A stretch of 64,000 bases of DNA from Ornithodoros turicata (GCF_037126465.1 NC_088202.1:87710160-87774159), one strand, 5' to 3'. Positions 41,341 to 54,263 are shown, numbered from the stretch's first letter. The notes: generated by a model not told the origin, from the sequence alone. Program-made: numbers and translations.

Positions 41341-43620
41341 CGTACCGATATAGCGGACCCTGTTCCCCTTCTGCGGGATGCTGATACCCTTCGAGCATAT
41401 ATACTTGCTATCTCACCCGCCACCCTCGCCACTATCTCTGCCATATTGACGACGACTGCCCTGACTCAGCTTTCGGCAAGGCCATCGCTCGCCTAAAGGA
41501 CCATCTTCCTTCCTCCTCATCCGCTCCCTCTTATGCGCCAGCAATGTGGACCTTTGCGCGTCCTGATATTTGCTCCTCCATCCCCGGTCGTCATCGCAAG
41601 CGTGACACTTCCGCACCTGTAGCCCTCCAACTCGCTCTCGACTTTCTCCACTACACGTATCTGAACCATCGCCACGTCTACACGGACGGCTCAGTCACGG
41701 CAGACAGCTAGGGCGCTGAACTTTATATCCCTGATAGTGACTTTCAGCAAGCTTTTGCCCTCCCTTACCCAGTGTCCTCTATTGAAGCAGAACTCCTCGG
41801 CATCCTGTCGTCTCTACAGCACTTGCTTGGCCTGCCGGCTGCACAGTGGTTTTTTCTGACTGACAGCAAGGCTTCACTGTATCTGCCGCTCTCTTTTCGC
41901 CCCAACACAATGTGCACTCTCCACGCGCTCATACTGCAAGATCTCACACAAGTCGCGGCCACTGGCCATTCTGTGACGCTTCAGTGGATCCCGGGACACG
42001 TAGGCCTTCTTAGTAACACCCTCACAGACACAATGGCGAGACTTGCAACATATACCAGAACTCTCCCTGCTACCCCTCAGTGCGGTGTATGCCAAAGGGA
42101 GTCTGGCCATTAGGAGGAGCCTTAAAAAGAGGCTCGACCTGTCAATCAAATTGAGCGTTTTTCATTGGCTGCCGTTTCCTATGCGGGCCACCATGATACC
42201 AAAATTTTCCCGAAAATGGCGGCGTAGCTTGGAACGGCGAAGCGAGGATTATATAGCTTTTTTTTTTTTCACAAATTACTTCAATTTTATTCCGTAAGTG
42301 TACATTCTGTTGCAATTATCTTGCAAATCACCTTTAAATTACGCTCCAGTGTTGATGTTTACCTGAAAATAATATGTTTCGTCGTCCTTGTTAGGCCTAG
42401 TAAAGACAGCGATCACAGGCAAATAGCAAGAAAAACGCTACGGATGGACAAAAATGTGCATGTTATGAGAACTTTTATTCATATACACACCTTTGCCCGT
42501 TCTTGATTTAATCTTGTTATGTTTCATAGTTAAAATATGTACGTATAATACCGGCAGTCTGTTCCAACAAGCGGTTCTTCCGGCCAATCAGTTCTGCTAG
42601 CAAGCACTTCTGCTGTTCTGAGTCTTCCCGACATGCCCCTCTCCACCCAGATGGTGCCTTTAAAAGCGGACGCAAAATCCGTTATGTTGGTAGGTCGTCA
42701 GGGAATATCCTATTCAATCTAATCCAATCCAGTTACCCGAAAATGTCGGCACCCAGTAACTACAGGTAATATATAGCTTGGATAGCCTGGGATGAATAGC
42801 GAGCTGTATTTTGGATCGTGATTGGCCAGAGGGCTCAAAAAGTGGGTGGAGCTCCAGGTATAGGCAGGTCCCATTAATGGCCAGACTCCCTTTGGCATAC
42901 ACGGCACTGCTACCCCTCTACCCCTAACGACCTCTGCCTGTTCCCTGCACATTCGCCGTTGGCGCTGTGTCCGTACCCACACTGTTAGAAAAAAAGGTAT
43001 AAATAAGGTATAATAATGTGTTCTTATACCCCTTTTAGTTGTGTTCTTATACCCCTTGTGTTCTTATACCCCAGCAGTTCCGAGCGGACTCCACCTCATA
43101 TGTTCAATTCTTACGTCTCATTGACCCCCTGCAGGACTTTACTATTACCTGCCATTGCAATAGAGCTCAACAGTCATTTCTCCATCGTCTTCGAATAAAT
43201 GTCGCACGCACACCCTCACTCGTGTATAAAATGCACCAGACGAACTCCCCCATTTGCACAACTGTTTGCGTGGAAGCCTACATTGAGCGCTTTTCTATTA
43301 TACTGCAACCTGTATCCCTCTCAACGACTCGTCCTCCAACGCCACTTGCGACAACTTGGTTACCCCAACGTCTCTTTGGTCACTCTGCTCGGCCCAGCCC
43401 TCCACAACCAGGGATGGTTACGAGTGCCCTCTCGAGCTTTCTTCATGCCCCTCGATCAGCCTCTAAGGCCCCCCTTTTGTGTGTGTGTGTGTGTGGGGGG
43501 GGGGGTTTGGTTTTTGTTTTGTAGCTTTCCTTTTTTGTTTTTTTGAAGGAATAGAAAGTCCGCCTACGCCTGGCTAACCTTTCCTCCCTTCCTTTTTTTT
43601 TTTCAATAAAAATATCCCCC
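41341..43620 (+). pseudogene. I-clade LINE RNase H and tail, split by a hAT MITE
   Basis: The RNase H reads VYTDGSV (41675-41695, catalytic Asp) followed by a stop, SSIEAELLGIL (Glu), LTDSKASL (Asp) and LQWIPGHVG (about 41980). A hAT MITE follows. Past it, 42918-43480 holds FLHRLRINVARTPSL and a degraded knuckle, then VTLLGPALHN. The 3' UTR ends with CAATAAAAATATCCCCCC (about 43600-43620), a poly(C)-type end. Several frameshifts and a short insert around 42985-43075 (TTCTTATACCCC repeated three times) also break it. Confidence 0.85.
42078..42909. mobile_element. hAT MITE with CAGTGCGGTGTATGCC termini
   Basis: The inverted ends CAGTGCGGTGTATGCCAAAG and ...TTTGGCATACACGGCACTG extend about 35 bp. 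A perfect 8-bp duplication CTACCCCT flanks it (42070-42077, 42910-42917). No transposase. Confidence 0.93.
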
Positions 43621-44129
43621 CTCCCTGACTAAATGCGCCGCTCTTTCTCTTTCTAGTCTTATATTGCGCTCTCAGACGTCCGCATCGTGAACACTTGATC
43701 CACCCCCGCCCCCTTGGCAAGAACACAGCATTTCGATTCCAACAACTATTTGTGCGTTTTCTGTGCCGTGGCAGTACCGTCCGTTCAGTACCGTTAGACC
43801 TCCTATCGCAACCAAATGTGGCACAGTATTACTTCCACATTCTTATCCGCTAACTGGCAGCGGCAGACGCGGCGCCTCCAGGTTCACGGTGACGTTATCA
43901 ATGCCTTGAAAGACTTTCCAATGTACCCTAAAACAAACGTACCTCTTCCTGGTCCGGGGCCTTTATCGAAGAGCAGTGGCGTACCGATCAAGAAAGCCAT
44001 TTTTACTATTCTCTTCATACTGAGACTCTGGCCATCTGTAAGAGAAAAGACGATAGTCCAGTTCATTTCCTCGTGCGACACTGAATTGTTCATGTCGGCG
44101 GGAAGTTGATCCAGCGCTCGCTTTCCGCA
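43621..44129. other. Unassigned, possibly LINE-derived
   Basis: The stretch lies between two LINE fragments. No clear domain is seen in any frame. GTACCGTCCGTTCAGTACCGTTA holds a short imperfect repeat near 43775-43798. Confidence 0.35.
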
Positions 44130-44583
44130 TGCCTTGCCTCTCGTCAAGATGCCGCAAGTTCAGCGAATGCGCCTCGATGTGGCTTTTACAGCGCAGTGGC
44201 GTTACCGCTTGAGACAAGTTGACTATCCCCAATGCTGTCACTGCGGTGCTGTAGAAGATCTCGAGCATATTCTCTCCATTGCCCACACTTCCAATCTTCC
44301 CGAACCGTACTCTCCGGATCCCTTAACAAGCTGGATTCTCGCCCCCCCCCCCTCTCTCTCTCTCACAAAATTGCTTGGCCCCTGGCCACATCCAGCCCTC
44401 CAACGCTCTGCCCTCAAAGCTCTCTTCATCTTTCTGGATACCATAGGACTTGGATCCTTATTGTGAAGGAGCTCATTATTTCATTCCCCGCATCACCACC
44501 AGCAATGGGGTAGAGTGTCGCCCCTTGCGATGAAACTCCCCATTCATCATCTCACAGTAAAGTTGTTGTTGTTGTTGTTCATG
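44130..44583 (+). pseudogene. I-clade LINE C-terminal end, (GTT)n tail
   Basis: It encodes QRMRLDVAFTAQW, the knuckle CCHCGAVEDLEHIL (frameshifted just after), then LTKLLGPWPHPALQ and a terminal FLDTIGLGSLL before the stop at 44464-44466. The 3' UTR holds CTCCCCATTCATCATCTC and ends in (GTT)n at about 44562-44579. Confidence 0.87.
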
Positions 44584-45898
44584 TCTGCTCCCAGGGAATT
44601 TAATTACTTACTTTCATATGTCCAGTGCTCTATGTGCGAGTATGCGTGCTGAGTGCTCTGTAGATGATTAGTGATGACACTTGTTTTGCCCTTATGCCCA
44701 CCTCAAGGGGAGTGTGAAAGCTGACATTAAGTATTAAAAATATTTTCCAAATGTACTCCCGACGAAAAACAACACCTCCTTAGACGAAAAAAAGAAGATA
44801 AAAAAGATAAGCCCAGTTCCGGTTGCTACTGAAGAAGAATAGTAAACTAGCATTTCAGTAATATTACGTACACAGTAACACTTTTTATAATAATATAATA
44901 AGAATAGATATAACGTGTTCATCCATTTTCAGTGTCTCAAAACGTTCTAAGTGACCCTCGCACGCGACCATCTCGCTTTGAGGGAGGCAGGGGGGGGTAT
45001 ATGTTTAATAGAAAGAAAAGAGAAAAGGGCTGCCTCTTATCTCAGTGTATAACTAGAAGGGCCATTAATCCCTGGGTCGACGGGGTCCTTAATCGGATTC
45101 ATGAGGACGAAGAAGATGACAGAACAGGCGATAACGCAGCAGACACTTTCTCTCTCTTTTCTTCCTACGACTTTCTTCTTTAACTTTTTCCCCTCTCGGT
45201 GACAAACGATTTTTGTACCACAGAATTACATTTCCATTCGATATGAACTAGTAGGATGGTTGGTTTTTCTTCTTTAGGGGTCGTAAATATGACAAACTAA
45301 CATTCTGGTAATCATATGGCAGCTTAGAGCAGAACATTTCTCTTACGCTGTTTCTTTTACACATTACTCACAAACACCATCGATAATATTTTAGGTTAAC
45401 AAATATAGTACGGGGCTCACAACCACAAACGGCATGGCAGCCTCAAGGGAAAGGGTACGAAAGAAAACAGAGGGCGTTCTTCTAGCCATCAGTTCAGCAA
45501 TCAAATATGGAGGTGGAGGATGCACACGCCAGAATATAAATGCCCAGGGATAATGCCCCAGTCAAGCAGCCATCCGCTGCTGTTTGGCATATCCCTTCAT
45601 GCTATGTATGCTGTTCCACATTCTCAATAAAGAAAGAAAGAAAGAATGGCGATTGCAACTGACTGTACAACTTAGCGAGTTGTTTCAATTATGCTATCAT
45701 TGGACATCGTAGTATAACCATGCGTTTCTGTATGCCCTTGGGTGGTAAATGGCCGAACTTTCCCTAGTCTTGGTAGACACCTCCCCAGCAACTCTTGTCC
45801 CCACAGCCACAGTGATTATTAAGTAGTGATTATTAAAATTTATGTAGCTTGATGCTACGGCTTTAGTAAAAGTTGGATGTTAATCTACACGGGTCCCC

Positions 45899-45946
45899 CA
45901 CGAGACATCCCCATGTCATCGTCATCATGTATCTCTCTCTCTCTCC
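45899..45946 (+). mobile_element. 48-bp retroposed LINE 3' end with (TC)n tail
   Basis: It is flanked by a perfect 14-bp duplication CTACACGGGTCCCC (45885-45898, 45947-45960). The insert ends CATGTATCTCTCTCTCTCTC, similar to the CATCGTATCTCT end of the LINE at 25986-26696. Confidence 0.88.
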
Positions 45947-47920
45947 CTACACGGGTCCCCGTTTCGGGGATTAATTTTCCTGGACAAATACATTACTTCT
46001 TTCCTTCTTTTTTGGAACACAACACGAAAGGCACGGAAGTTGTTTAGCATTTTTGTGGTATTCATTCCATAGGTAAGAAAACATTTTGAGTTACACTTTT
46101 ATATTGCGCAACAACTTTTGTTGCCTCGCTTCAGGGTTGATACAGGCCAAGACAACACAGGCAATGATTTAGATCCATTCGATATCTTTCTTTATTTTCT
46201 AGGAATAGCGCGCAAGCCGACCATAGTCTGAGTCTCACATAATACCGTATTCCCCCACCCCGCCTTGCATGATTCAGAAGAGCATGCAAGCCAACACAGC
46301 CAGTGATCAACGCAAAAATATTTTTATTGAAAATAACGTGAGAAAGGTCACCTATATCTCTAAAGAAGTGGCGCGCAACTTTTTGGGGCGCCGACGGAAG
46401 CCATGAAAACTTGAATATTCGTGAGGGACCTTGAGAGGTCGCCTGAGAAACTCGCATAGGATGCGAGGACGTTACTAGGACGCTCTTTAGGATAGGATGT
46501 TCGCATAGGACGTTCTTTAGCTACTCCGAATTGATAAAAAACTAAATAATGTAACTATGTATGTGCGTATGTAACTTGTACTATATGTTAACGTACTCTA
46601 ATTTTTATTTTTCACTTTTTTTTTTCGCTTTCTGTTTTCGTTTTCTAAAGATTCTTCCAAAAGAATCAGATGAGAGGAAACGGACGAGACTAACCAATTG
46701 GAATAGATACGAATTTCAGCAGTATTTATACAAGAATCAAAATTTTTTTAGGTATGTTTGATATGACATTTTAGAAGAAATAAGATTGCAGAAGATCCAA
46801 GGGTAATCCAGACTTTCCGCGTGACTCCTCCAGCGCACTCACATGGAACACATAATAATCACCCTCAGTGAGGCCTCCATTGTTTTGTCTGTTTGTTGTT
46901 GATTTTTATGTCTCTTTTTTCATCATGGATTGTTGCCGAAGGCTGTGAGAGACAAGAGAGGAGGGAGAGCAAGCTTCGTATTCAACCATTCACCCGGTAA
47001 ATTTACGGGTAACAGATCAACACATCGACTTTTAATAACCCCTTACTTTGAGCGCGGATGTGTAGATCAATGATGGCGTGCTTGCTCATCTGAACAACGC
47101 AGGCGACGCTTCGCGAGGCTTAAATATGGCACAATACACGTACCCCGCAAACCCTTATCTATCACGCTTTGGCAAAGGGCGCCGCCGCCCATGCCTCCAT
47201 GCGAAGATTCCTCCCTTCTTCAGCTGCTAGTTTTATGAAGCTTATGTCGGACGGAAGTCATATGCGCTGCTGGCAAGGGATGCGCGCCAAGCAGGTGAGC
47301 GCTGGCTGGCGTTTGCTTAATTCTTTTTTTTTTTTTTTTTTTTTTTTTTTGTGGAGCAGGAATCTCGTCCCAGGTGAACGTTTCACGAACGCTAAATTAG
47401 TTGTGAGCGGCCTTCTTTGGAGTGTTGATTGCATCGTGTCTAGTGAGACATCCGAGTTGAGATTGACGGTGTTTCTCGGTGTAAATCGGGACGTAATACT
47501 GTTCTTTTACTTTTTCATTATCTCGTAAGAGGGTAATCCTGTCGACTCGAGGAGGAGAAGGAAGTGCTGTGTGTGGAGCACGACACTTCAGGAGGCGTCA
47601 AGTACCTCAATTTTGTTACCGCTCAACCCTCGAACGTAGTTTGGATCGCATGAGGCGAAAGGTGTTGCTAGGGTGTCTGGATTTCGGTATGTACCGAAAA
47701 CTGTCGATAACCGTCCGCCGGCAAGTTTTTCGTGCATTCCGCGAAAACAAGTAACCCTGGAACGTGGGAAACGCGCGACAGCGTTCCAACAATTCTATGA
47801 CGTTGTCACGACAAGGGAGAGAAGCCCCATGTAATAATAGACATTATATATGGCTGCTTTCAGGACAATGTAAGGACATTGCACCTTGTGAGGAAGTCAG
47901 AGCTAAGAAACGATGTGGAA

Positions 47921-48008
47921 CACACACACACACATACATACATTGGATGATGACGAGGTGGGCGATTCACCGCCGCTGAGGCGGTACACTGCCCTATTGC
48001 CCATTGGG
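47921..48008 (-). mobile_element. 88-bp LINE 3' end with (TG)n-type tail
   Basis: It is flanked by the perfect 12-bp duplication AACGATGTGGAA (47909-47920, 48009-48020). Read on minus it has GGCGGTGAATCGCCCACC and ends in ATGTATGTGTG repeats. It is related to the GGCGGTGAATCACCCCA ends at 56089 and about 58446. Confidence 0.88.
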
Positions 48009-48441
48009 AACGATGTGGAAAAAGGTGTACTATGTTATGCGAATTCCATAATGTAGTGTATACATGACAATCATCTTCTTATAAACTCTAGATCTGCTTA
48101 CCTTACCTGTTTTATTGCGAGCATGAACTTGATTACTATACCTCGTCTTTTTTATTATTATTATTCTCTTTTTTAATTCTTTGTTTGCCCTGTCAGATCA
48201 CATAATCGTAGATCGCTATTTCCATCGCTGTTTCCAAGGGAATTGGCAATTCGTCCTCAGAATCTCAGAAAATATCGCTGGAAACCAGAAACTCTATATT
48301 ACCTCCCTGCTGCATTGACCTATACGTTCGACTCACTAGTATAGTTGTGATCCGACTCACTTTAGTAGTAGGGGTTTAGTATTCCCTACTATTTCACGTT
48401 TCCGCTGGATGATTGATATTCTAGTCTCGTTGGGTCAGTCA

Positions 48442-48511
48442 GGACTAGTCTAGAGTCACTAAATTAGCTTATTTATTTAGTTAAGCTTATTTAGTGACTC
48501 TAGATTAGTCC
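48442..48511. repeat. Near-perfect 30-bp-arm inverted repeat
   Basis: The arms GGACTAGTCTAGAGTCACTA... and ...TAGTGACTCTAGATTAGTCC flank a short AT centre (TTATTTATTTAG). It could be a foldback element or a cruciform-forming site. No coding sequence. Confidence 0.85.
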
Positions 48512-49087
48512 ATACTAAAAACATATCCCGCTTTAAAACCTCTGTGAAGCTGACTAGACGTTTCAAGTTACAGTCCTCAAAATACAAGTGCTATTACGAA
48601 ACCAATGTGAAGTCCGTCCTTGTTGCGAGCGGCGCAACAGTGTTGTACGAGGGGCGTTCAATAAGATCTGCCAAGATTCAACAGATTGACGGTACTGCAA
48701 TGTTTCGTAGTTGCGAGTCACGTGGCTCTCCTCTCGCATTTGATCTCGCGTCGCGTCGCATTGAACGTCGCTAGCTAGAAATGGCTGAAGCGACGGACAG
48801 CATCAAACATCGTGCCGTCATTGATTTTTTGGCGAAGGAGGGAACAGCAAGTATTGCAAGTATTCATGAGCGCATGAAGAATGTGTACGGGGGCTGTGCG
48901 CCGTCATATGCGACTGTCAAAATAAGGTGGGCAAGCCTTGTCTGTCTTTGGAAGACGACCCACGGGTTTCGCCCAGTTGAAGTCACCACTGAGGAAATGT
49001 GCCGGAAAACGGATGACATGGTTGTGACCAATATAGGCGAGTGAGTGTTCTTCAGGTTGCTACGGAACTGGGAATTAGTACTGGAAC

Positions 49088-51155
49088 GGACATTTCAGTG
49101 CAGGACACTTTGGTGCGGACGTTACGGTGCACGGGCACGTCGGAGCACGGACGTTTCTGCGCACGGACATTTCGGAGCACGAACGTTTCGGTGAACGGAC
49201 ACTTCGATGCACGGACATTTTCGGTGCGCATTCTATTCGGCGAAACGGAAACAGAAATTAGAGCAGAGACTATTTTTTCCGTCCCGAATTCACCAATACA
49301 TTCATAACTTAGCGAGCCTTCCCTGATGCCTTTCACGGATGCGTCCCTTTATTACACAAATGTTATGTTATTTTGCCTATACTGTACTACTGCGTTCTTC
49401 TGTGTACTTATTTCATTGAAAAAGCACTTCGAATACAGGGGCCTGCTGTTTTCGTAGGCTATGTGTCGTTTATTGATGACACAAATAAGAGAAAAATGTT
49501 TGTCGCAGGAGATGTATTGTGACTGTGGGGATGTGAAACATCAAATTTCTGCGTCATGTTTCCTACTACGCGCATGACTGCAGCTCCTTAATAGTAGAAT
49601 AATTCATACATGTGCTCAAGCATAGAAACATGGTAGGACTCGCATGGTAGTGGGTTACGCCGGTAAAGGCGGAACATGAGTGTAACAATCGAGGGCATTT
49701 GTTGATCATTCATTTACTTCCATAAATATATTTAATTGTTGCGCAGCAGACTGATTTACCTGGTGAAAATTTCGCGTGTCTGGCAAGTGCAAAAGCGTAT
49801 AAAAATAATCCGTATACAAAATGCTGTGAGGGTAATATGGTGCTTCGTGATAAGTAGACTAAACCACCCACAGATTTTAACCCTGACTTCGCGAAATGCA
49901 GTGAGCGCGCAAATAAGCCCTGGCTGACGTTTCCTTTTTGCCTGCCCTTTTCCTTTTTTATTTTTTATTTTTTTCTTAATAAACATATCCCCCCCTGTGG
50001 TCGTTTCGTTGAAAATTTTGGGCCGCGGTATTGTTTTTCTTTTTTTGCAATAGTCTGTAGTACATGATGAGACGCTGGGAAGGGGCTTATCAGTATATTC
50101 TGTCGGATGACTCCATAGCGTAATCCTACAAGGAATGGAAATTCCCTGGGAAGGTGAAGATCAGAAAGGTCTTTTTGTACCTCATATCTCAGGGAGCGGT
50201 CCTGCTTTGTGTATGTGAGGTGCTGTTCTTCTTCTAGTATTCCCTGTACAGATAATGAGCACTGAAAGGTTTTTGATCCCCCCTTATTTCCTCTTTTCTT
50301 GGAAAACCAGTACTACACGAATGGTGACTAAAAAGCGGAAAGTGCATTGACGTTTTTGCAAAAAAAAAAAAAAACTGCGTTTACTCTGGCATGACGCAAT
50401 AACTTAAAACAATAAATCACCATCCTCGTCAGTATATCATCAGTACGCAATGATAGATAAGTAGTTTGACTTTGGACCATTGTATACTCACGATGCCGCC
50501 TGTATAGGTGGTGGAACGTCCAGGTTTTCTTTTCTTTTCTTCTTTTTTTTTTTTTCGTTATTACGTTTAGCCGGAGTAAACGCAATTTTTCTCCCGGCTG
50601 TTGGAGTATTTTCTGACGTTTTTGTTCCGCACCTTTGTACTGACCTTGTAATAAGTACTTTCAACGCAAAGAACTGCAAGTTGAGTCGTTCATCACCTCA
50701 TCATCAGGACACATCACATCCTGCCCCATTGTGCCTTGGGATAGTGGGCCGCACCTTACGTGGCGAATTTCCCCATTCATTATCATTAACTTATTTGTTG
50801 TTGTTGTTGTTGAGTCGTTCATCCGTGTCGTTCCTAAATGGCAGACCTCCAAATTATCGTCTGTCAGTGTGAGTAGCGTTTATCAGGTTTATCAGCGAAA
50901 ATCTCAGCGAAAAGAGACGCTCTCTCATAAGTACACATGTGGACTTTTAGTACATTATAAGTAAAGCGAAATGAAGTGACACAGAAACAACTGAGCGTTA
51001 CATTGAGCCTACACTTAAACTGAGTCACACAACATGCCACATTCAGTTTGCATAAACGTCTTTGTCACCGAATTGTCCTTGCCCCGAAATGTATATGCAC
51101 CGAAATGTCTAAGCACCGAAACGTCCGCACGGAAATGCCCTGCACCGAAATGTCC
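49088..51155. mobile_element. TIR element with tandem 16-bp end repeats, inside mariner
   Basis: The terminal inverted repeats GGACATTTCAGTGCAGG and CCTGCACCGAAATGTCC are 17 bp. Inside the left end about nine variants of the 16-mer ACGTTTCGGTGCACGG follow in tandem (49088-49235). The right end has about five inverse copies (CACCGAAATGTCC, 51065-51155). The interior includes a poly(C)-type LINE end (about 49900-49998), a LINE 3' UTR insertion (50695) and T-rich tracts. No transposase is recognised, and no clear duplication. I cannot name the superfamily. Confidence 0.72.
50695..50808 (+). mobile_element. I-clade LINE 3' UTR insertion, (GTT)n tail
   Basis: It is flanked by the perfect 15-bp duplication GTTGAGTCGTTCATC (50680-50694, 50809-50823). 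The insert holds the GGGCCGCACCTTACGTGGCG and CCCCATTCATTATC blocks and ends in GTT repeats. Confidence 0.93.
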
Positions 51156-51655
51156 TAGACCCACTGGGTTCGTAAAAAAGATCTTGCACGTGGTCCAAGG
51201 TCTGTTCGCGTTGGGTTCCCAAAATGTTGACACAAAATAGAGTGGAATGTCGTTATGAAACATGATGAAGTCAGATGAGAACAGCTTTTACGGGCGCTTA
51301 GTGACTGGGGATGAAACCTGAACCAACCACTTGGACCCCAAGAGCAAGCAAAAGAATATGGCCTGGAAGCAAAAGAATTCTCCTCCTCCCGTAAAATTCA
51401 AGACAGCCACTGCGGGAAAGATCCCATGCCGACATCGTTTTAGGATGAGGACTGACTACGATAGCAGGAGCCTGTCATGCCCCAGTGTTGCTTCGGTTGC
51501 ATTAGGCCATCAAATAAAAGCATTGGGGCAAATAGAGCAAAAAGTGTTGCTGCTTCATGACAATGCCCCAGCCCACACGTCCCACGTTGCACAAGACGCT
51601 GTACGGGAATGCAGATTCGAAGTCACTAGGGAAGTCACCAATCACCCAGCCAATA

Positions 51656-51945
51656 GACCTCTCCCTATTTGTAAACTAACGACGTCATAGTGTTCGACAG
51701 CGCCACCAATTTGGTAAAGTTGAATTACGCTCGAAGCTAGGAGGCGAACAAGGTCGCGCCCGAAAGCCATGGTCTTAGCGGGGATTACGATGGTCCCTGA
51801 AAGGGACGCGACCTTCGGTCCACCTTTTCTTTCAATAATAGGCACCGAACAAGTGGCTATTCGTGGAACCCAGTCTTCCCCTTCCGATTTGTTTCCGTTT
51901 CGGCCTGTCTACCAACGTCGTGATGACGTTTCGCAGGTAGAGGTC
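51656..51945. mobile_element. TA-flanked MITE with GACCTCTCCCT termini
   Basis: It starts GACCTCTCCCTATTTG and ends ...CGCAGGTAGAGGTC, with TA on both sides (51654-51655, 51946-51947). Inner AACGACGTCAT/GATGACGTT segments extend the symmetry. It lies at the broken 3' end of the mariner. Confidence 0.7.
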
Positions 51946-51947
51946 TA

Positions 51948-54110
51948 TTCTCCGGCCCTTGCTGCCGGTGACCTCGTTCTGTTTCGACCTTCGAGGACAG
52001 TGATTTCTCCTGACGATGAGCACAATGGGGCAGGTGAACACTATTTCCAGGGGTGCGACAAAATAAGTTTAGCGATGTGTGAAGTGCATTAACGTTCGCG
52101 GGGGGCGGGGGCTGGATTGAAATATAAAATGTCTGTTAGTCCTAGTGATCTCGTTTCTTTGTTAAGCTTAGAACATATTGAACGCCCCTTGTTTCAACAA
52201 TTTGAACATGGTGCCAAATGGACAACTAATATGCGTGCAGCCAAAAAAATGCTCCAAGTCCATAAGTCACTACTGAGGCTCCTCGTTTTCGATGGTTATA
52301 TTTTCCGAAGTATGACCAGGTAAAAAGGAATAGAAAATGTGAAAACGTGAGAGAAGAGAAGCTATCCTGTTTTCTCAATATGTTACAAGCCAATTCAAGC
52401 CTGCACTACTGGAGTTTCGTGTTCCCAGAATTGCGGAACACCCGCTCTTAAAATTGGCGTACTCCCTGCCCTCCATTGAAGCAATACATTCCACCTATAG
52501 TTTTTTTAGAATATCCGTTGACCCTGATCTTTAGAAAGAAGTGTCCACACTTAGGTGTTTCTATGAGATGGCCCTCGATCGTGTACAAGTGGAATGGAAG
52601 CGCATGAGCTTCACAGTTTTTTTTTCCTGGGGCACTTATTTTCGCCGTGTTGGTTTCATCGCAGAATGCATTGGCGTGCCTTTTTTCTAGTATTTCGCGA
52701 AAAGAATGGGTTCCCCAGAAAGTGTCCATGTCAGGTATGAAAGCTAAAGCTGTCTTCTACGCTTTGCAACCTTGTGCGTAACTGTAGGATGCTCCAATTT
52801 TTTTCCCACGACGAAAGAAGTGAAGACTAGTTCAGTGTGGCTTCCCAAGCATTTGCGCCTTGATCTCCCAGGTTGATAACGTGATCTGTTGTTCGCTCCG
52901 TGGTGTAGACGTTGGTCCTGGCTTTCGCGTTCCTTGTTTCGATTCGCGGACAATTGCGTTATTTGTATTACTACTTTTTTTCTTTTATAACAAGAGTACC
53001 GAGAATAACAGCAGGCGAGAGAGTCATCGTTTTCCTCCTGAAGTGCTTATTAATGCCGTACGGGCACAATGACGTAATCAATTCCCGTTCTGTTTCGCTT
53101 CCCAATTGCGATAATGCTAGCCTCTCGCCTGCACACTTAGTGTGTGAAAGGTAGACCACTTTCCATTGCATGCCGACCTGCTTCACCGACGTATACTTGG
53201 CAAACGAACAATACTAGAGAAAGAATCTTTAATCGCAAGCTTTACAGGGGTCGAAATTCCTGTTTCTCTATTTTTTTAATTTTGCTTGTTCATCCTTAAC
53301 ATTGTGTGTGTTCGCACCTGCAGGTCTTCCCAAGCATTTTAATCCAAATGTCGTAACAAGAAATGCACATGCCACAGAGACTGCTTTGTACGTGGACTAA
53401 TCATTACAGCGCTTATAGGACGAGTGGGAAAACTTGTATTTTTTTTCGCTACTCACTTGTTACAAAGTGTACTCTTCATGTGGGAGTACGAGGACTGTTG
53501 TTGTGGCCTATAGTTGAAGTCTTTCCTTTCGTGTTATCAGTAGTAAGCGTATATTGTGTTCACTGAATTTCGTATGAAGAAGCATCAAACGCCCGCAAAC
53601 ATTTCGGAAGAATGTCGACTTCTAGCAGAGCTCTGCATGGGCCGCATTCTTAGACCCAGACCCAGCCCGACAGCTCTATACGTAGCCCGGACACGGCCCA
53701 AGCCCGAAGTATCCTAGGTTTCCCGTCCCAGGTCCGGCACGAAAAAAATTATAGGTTACCTTGGCCCGGCCCAGTGTAGTCGGCTGTAAAAGTTGAGGAT
53801 GGCTTACTAGTAGTGGGGTAACACATGCTTGAGCCCAACTTAGGCCAGGTAATGTACGGGCTCGGGCACATAATGTCAAACCCGAGCCCATGCCAAGCCC
53901 GCTACAAGAATGTTTTACCCATCCCGGTTCGTAGGCCTGGCCGGGTAAAGCAATCTATCTGAGTTTTGCTCTAAATTCCCATCAATCTGCGAGAAACATC
54001 ACGGGTGTTTACGTGACTTCACCCTTGGTGTGATCAAACGAAACTTTGATCTGACATCCGTTGATCCCTACCATCTTATCACCACCGTTTGCGATTACAT
54101 CTGAGTGCAA
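51948..54110. other. Unassigned sequence
   Basis: No gene is recognised. A block rich in CCCGAGCCC/GGCCCGGCCC (about 53640-53950) resembles the GC-rich ends of some hAT elements, but no clean termini or duplication could be read. Confidence 0.4.
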
Positions 54111-54263
54111 CCCAAGCAGCACGACGTACTGAAAGTAGAGTGCAATAGGGGTGGACGGGTAGGTGGAAGGCCTTGAACATACTCGTCAAACTAAAGAACA
54201 TTGATAAAACACATACCAGCCACCCCTATTGCACTCGACTTTCAGTACATTGTGCTGCTTGGG
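54111..54263. mobile_element. 153-bp MITE with CCCAAGCAGC termini (copy 2)
   Basis: It has the same length and ends as 9554-9706 and is flanked by AA (54109-54110, 54264-54265). The two copies differ at only scattered positions, which suggests recent activity. Confidence 0.93.

Larger units (their letters stand above)
44584..48645. other. Unassigned sequence with two tiny LINE insertions
   Basis: It contains a GAAA microsatellite after a possible polyadenylation-like AATAAAG (about 45625-45645), a poly(G) end at 44990-44998, a T-run of about 24 (47327-47350) and the two short insertions listed separately. No gene is recognised. The 108-residue minus frame at 46131-46457 has no domain I know. 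Confidence 0.45.
48648..51640 (+). pseudogene. mariner transposase pseudogene, split and 3'-truncated
   Basis: The TIR-like start CGAGGGGCGTTCAATAAG follows a TA (48646-48647). The frame from 48781 gives the N-terminal HTH: IKHRAVIDFLAKEG, NVYGGCAPSYATVK, then RPVEVTTEE. A frameshift leads to VLQVATELGIS (second HTH). The catalytic part lies at about 51170-51620: RLVTGDET (first Asp) followed by TGA where Trp is expected, then WTNHLDPKSKQ, and LLHDNAPAHTSHVAQ (second Asp). The third Asp and the 3' TIR are missing. A 2-kb element (49088-51155) interrupts it between HTH and catalytic domain. Confidence 0.87.

Noticed and set aside
53640..53950. A further hAT element with GGCCCG-rich ends
   Set aside because: I could not find matching termini or an 8-bp duplication, so it is left as unassigned sequence.
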